Positions 60,833 through 64,000 of a DNA stretch of 64,000 bases are shown piece after piece; the first letter of the stretch is position 1, and every line of letters begins with the position of its first letter. The DNA is from Pyrocephalus nanus (taxonomy: Eukaryota; Chordata; Aves; Passeriformes; Tyrannidae): positions 37,039,866 through 37,103,865 of the forward strand of contig CM076261.1 of assembly GCA_038380795.1 (NCBI GenBank), in the 5' to 3' direction. The position numbers and the translations under genes are program-made. The notes beneath the pieces were generated by a model that had not been told where the DNA came from, did not search any database, and worked only from the letters and a program-made list of their open reading frames with translations.

Positions 60833-63800
60833 TCTACTTGGGAAATATGTGATAGTTTTCTATTGAAAAACTGATGCAAGGCAGATAATATATTCAGGCT
60901 TGCATATGGTGATAAGTAAGGACTGATGACCTTTATTTCACTTGCATTAAAATCAAATTCCCTTAAACTTCTCATGGAAAAGAGGTACTGATGAGGAGGC
61001 AGAAAAGAAACTGATGTGCGACACAGAAAATGCAGAAAATCATGGCTCTGTTTTATGGGTTCTTTTCCTGCCACAAATTGACATTCCTGTTGGCTTGCAA
61101 AGGATATACCTGCATGACACAACTGCTGGTGTGCCACATTAGTGTCTGAACTTGGCTTTTTACCATATACTAATCTCATGTCTGGTGATGCACTTGGATG
61201 CAGCACTCCAGCATGCAATGCTGATTAGCAGGTAAAAGGAATAGTTGTGTGCCATGGCACATGACCACTTTCATGTTCTACTCAAAATGGAAAAGGCTAT
61301 TTGGAAGCACTGATTTTAATTGCATGCTTTAAAGGCAACTCGAGAGTTTTGTTATACTCCCCTGTATCTGCCTGATGTGGGTACACAGATTCGGTAATCT
61401 CTAGGATTTCACACAAAAGGAGATGATCACATAGATTTCTTCACTGTTCTCCTCAAGCTATTTCCTGTTATTACATCTCTTTAAATTAGTATTCTGGGTA
61501 CAAACCTGAGTCCTCCCTAATCAGTTGATAAATGCCTTGCCTGTTCCACAGGGCTGGAATTGTAACAACCAGTTTCTGTTAGGGTTGATGGATGCAGTCT
61601 CACCCTCTGTAAATAAAAGATCAAGAAAAGGAGATTGGGTGAGGGAAGAGAGGTGATGGTGGGGGATGTGAACAACATTATTAAAAGTTCTTGTTATAGA
61701 AGATTGTGAAAGGCTCAGGTTGAGATTTTTAGAAATCAATAATTTCACAATGGTTATGCCTGTCTCTTTTCCCATTTGGTCTCTCTCTACTTATTTGCAT
61801 CATGACAGTCATCTTAAAAAGTATTCAGTAAAAACAAAAGGAGTTAGTGATAAACAAATGCATGAGGTCTAAAACATCTAGCTAAATTATCGAAGAGTAA
61901 AATGATACCTTACAGAGAAATGCCAGTAGTTTTTGTACACCTACTTTTAAAATATGAGAATGACTTCAATTTTAATTTTCTAAAATGACAGAAGCTCAGT
62001 GCAGTCTGCCAAATCATTTCAAAATGAAAGTATTAACTGGAGATTCTGATGAACCACTCTTTCTTCACAGGTATTGAAATTACCCTATACTTTATTCTGT
62101 CTAGTGATGCAAAAATTATCTGCCATTACATTTTCCTCACTGCATCTTGTTTTGGCTAAGCTTTGCATGTAACTCCATAAAGACTCACTGCTCAAAAGAA
62201 TCTTTTCCCAGGGATTTTCTGATGTATAATCATCTACTGCCACTTGCTACTGGTTACCCACTATTTCTGGCAAAGTTAGCTTTAAAAAAAAAGACTGGAA
62301 AATTCTTCTGGTCCTTCAATCTCATAGTTTTATGATGATGTGTTAAGCCAAAAAGACAAGCTTTGTCAAATGATTTGCTTTGGAGTCTAGAGTGTAATTT
62401 TCAACTGAGAAAAAATAAGTGCGCAGGTAGTCTGAACATTCAAAAATCCATACACAGTGGAGGGTGGAGAGTTTTTTGTTTTCTTTTAGATGATCAATTT
62501 TGTCCCAGCTATAGTAGTAATATGCTGTTTCATTGAGATTTACAATAAGTCCTCTCACACTTCTCTCGCTTGCATTTTTCTTATACTGCTAAAGGCTTTT
62601 CTGCCATTTTGTGTTTTGAACACACTGCTTTCTCTATCTGTAATGAGAAAATTTACATTCTAGATGTATACACTTCTGTTAACTGTAAACAAAACCTTTT
62701 TTTAATATGCATATATGTATACATTAAATGTACAGGTTTCTTTTTATTGCCTAGTCCTTTTAAATAAAAGTCATGGATTTTGATGCATTATTTCATTACT
62801 GATGGGTCAATTTAATCTTACTTTTTGTTTCAAAAATGATTGTAGCATAGGAACTTGTTTTGTTGTCATGAATGAGTTACTGGATCACAGATTATGAAAT
62901 AACAGGTTAGTTACTCTTCTTCAAGTAACATTAGTGGATATTTGTCATCTTGGTATTATGTTATATCACTGTGTGGAGAACCAGATGGGAAGGGAAATGA
63001 GAAAACTCCCTTGGTACAAATGCCATCTGATGAGAAGAAATAAAACCACCTGTTAGGTGATGTGAAGGAAGAGAGTTAAGGCCTCTTAAGATAAATAAAG
63101 TTTTTTACTCCTTTTTCTTCTTTCTGGCCCATGTAGACCTATGGTTTCTTTCTTACACTCTGTTGGAATTATTAACTGCATTTCTGAAGCCACGAAATGC
63201 ACAGCCCAAAAAGTACAGTTTATCCAGTAGTGAAATCTCACCTTTTTATGAGTAATTAACAGTTCTTACACCTCTTTTATGCTCTCCTTCCTTTCTTATA
63301 CATACTCATTATCATGGTTTGTCAATTATCTTCCAAACTGTATTAAAAAAAGATAACTCTCTAACATTAGCAATTGCTCAGAAGTTGTTAATAGCTCTCC
63401 TGAGAGCACTTGTCTCACCCCATATCTCTCACCTTATCCAAAGGTCACATTAATTATAAGACCCTTGCTGGGAATAAATCAATGTGTCAATCAGAGACCC
63501 ACAATTGTGCTGCAATTGGAGAGTAAAAATTCCAAAACAAGGTTATATTTGGGGCCTTTTTTCTAATACTATATTTGTGAGAATAAAGAACAAAGAATAA
63601 TGGGAACATACTATAGATCAAGGATTGTGTATATTTTTAAATGAACATTTTTATTTGTACCTTTATTATCATACTTCTTAGAATTATATTACATTTTTCT
63701 AACTTGTAAGATGTCCAAAATTATTGCTTTCACTTAAAAAGGAAACTTAAAAAGGAAACATATTGAATTCCAAAATTGTTCAATATCTTTGAAAAACTCT

Positions 63801-64000
63801 GCTCTATTTCTGTCTTTAGTCATTCATCTGAATATTTTAATGCTGGGTCGTAAAACAATCACAGCTGTTATAAAAATATTTCCTTATTTATTCTCTTTAG
63901 GTCTAGGTGGGTTCACAGTCTGACAAGACTGTTTAGGGTATTCTTAATATTTGTAGGGATTTTTAGTTGTTTTGTGAAACAGATTGTTTCTAATTGAAAT
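60833..64000. other. AT-rich single-copy DNA, no gene seen
   Basis: No gene or clear transposable element recognised. The longest open frame is 60823-61218 on the minus strand (131 codons), starting inside the LTR fragment edge; its composition is ordinary and no motif is visible, so it is probably chance. A 13-bp tandem duplication (acttaaaaaggaa) occurs at about 63734-63759. Confidence 0.5.

Noticed and set aside
60823..61218. 131-codon open frame on the minus strand
   Set aside because: Ordinary composition, no motif, starts at the edge of an LTR fragment; length is possible by chance.
1..64000. CRISPR arrays, operons or other prokaryotic systems
   Set aside because: No regularly spaced repeats, no dense coding, and abundant avian transposable elements: this is vertebrate DNA.
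1..64000. tRNA or rRNA genes
   Set aside because: No sequence with tRNA box A/B spacing or rRNA-like blocks was noticed on either strand; not an exhaustive scan.

Overview
The window looks like nuclear DNA from a bird. It is AT-rich throughout, and I recognise no host protein-coding gene and no structural RNA gene. The evidence for a bird is several 5'-truncated CR1 LINE copies (some with reverse-transcriptase ORF remnants, some with the typical 3' end related to ATTCTRTG repeats) and LTRs of an endogenous-retrovirus family common in birds, whose 5' edge resembles TGTGCTGGTTTTGGCTGGGATA. A decayed RTE-clade LINE on the minus strand at 22.8-24.5 kb is the most informative element. RTE elements are not general components of bird genomes; the published case is AviRTE, which was horizontally transferred into a limited set of bird lineages and filarial nematodes. 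If this copy is AviRTE, it narrows the possible host.

Layout. 0-6.7 kb: AT-rich single-copy DNA. 6.72 kb: a 70-bp stub of the LTR family. 11.03-12.32 kb: a solo-type LTR interrupted by a minus-strand CR1. 12.3-22.7 kb: single-copy DNA with one weak exon candidate (17.2 kb). 22.8-24.5 kb: the RTE fragment. 28.26-28.46 kb: a CR1 3' fragment. 28-36 kb: several G/T-rich low-complexity tracts and small tandem duplications. 37.73-37.92 kb: a minus-strand LTR fragment. 41.70-42.29 kb: a second, uninterrupted LTR. 42.3-51.1 kb: single-copy DNA with poly-A/T tracts and one perfect hairpin. 51.1-51.9 kb: a different LTR-like sequence. 54.33-55.60 kb: a long CR1 copy. 55.96-56.40 kb: a CR1 copy with an inverted 5' part that fits twin priming. 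59.48-59.76 kb: a possible non-autonomous DNA-transposon remnant with matching inverted ends. 60.58-60.83 kb: another minus-strand LTR fragment. The rest is AT-rich single-copy DNA.

The open reading frames outside the transposable elements are short, resemble no family I recognise, and have the length expected by chance in AT-rich DNA. The window is best read as intergenic or deep intronic sequence carrying several generations of transposable elements. The genes here do not work together as a system: the only recognisable protein-coding remnants are inactivated LINE ORFs. Family assignments rest on pattern recognition and recall of family sequences; no database search was run.
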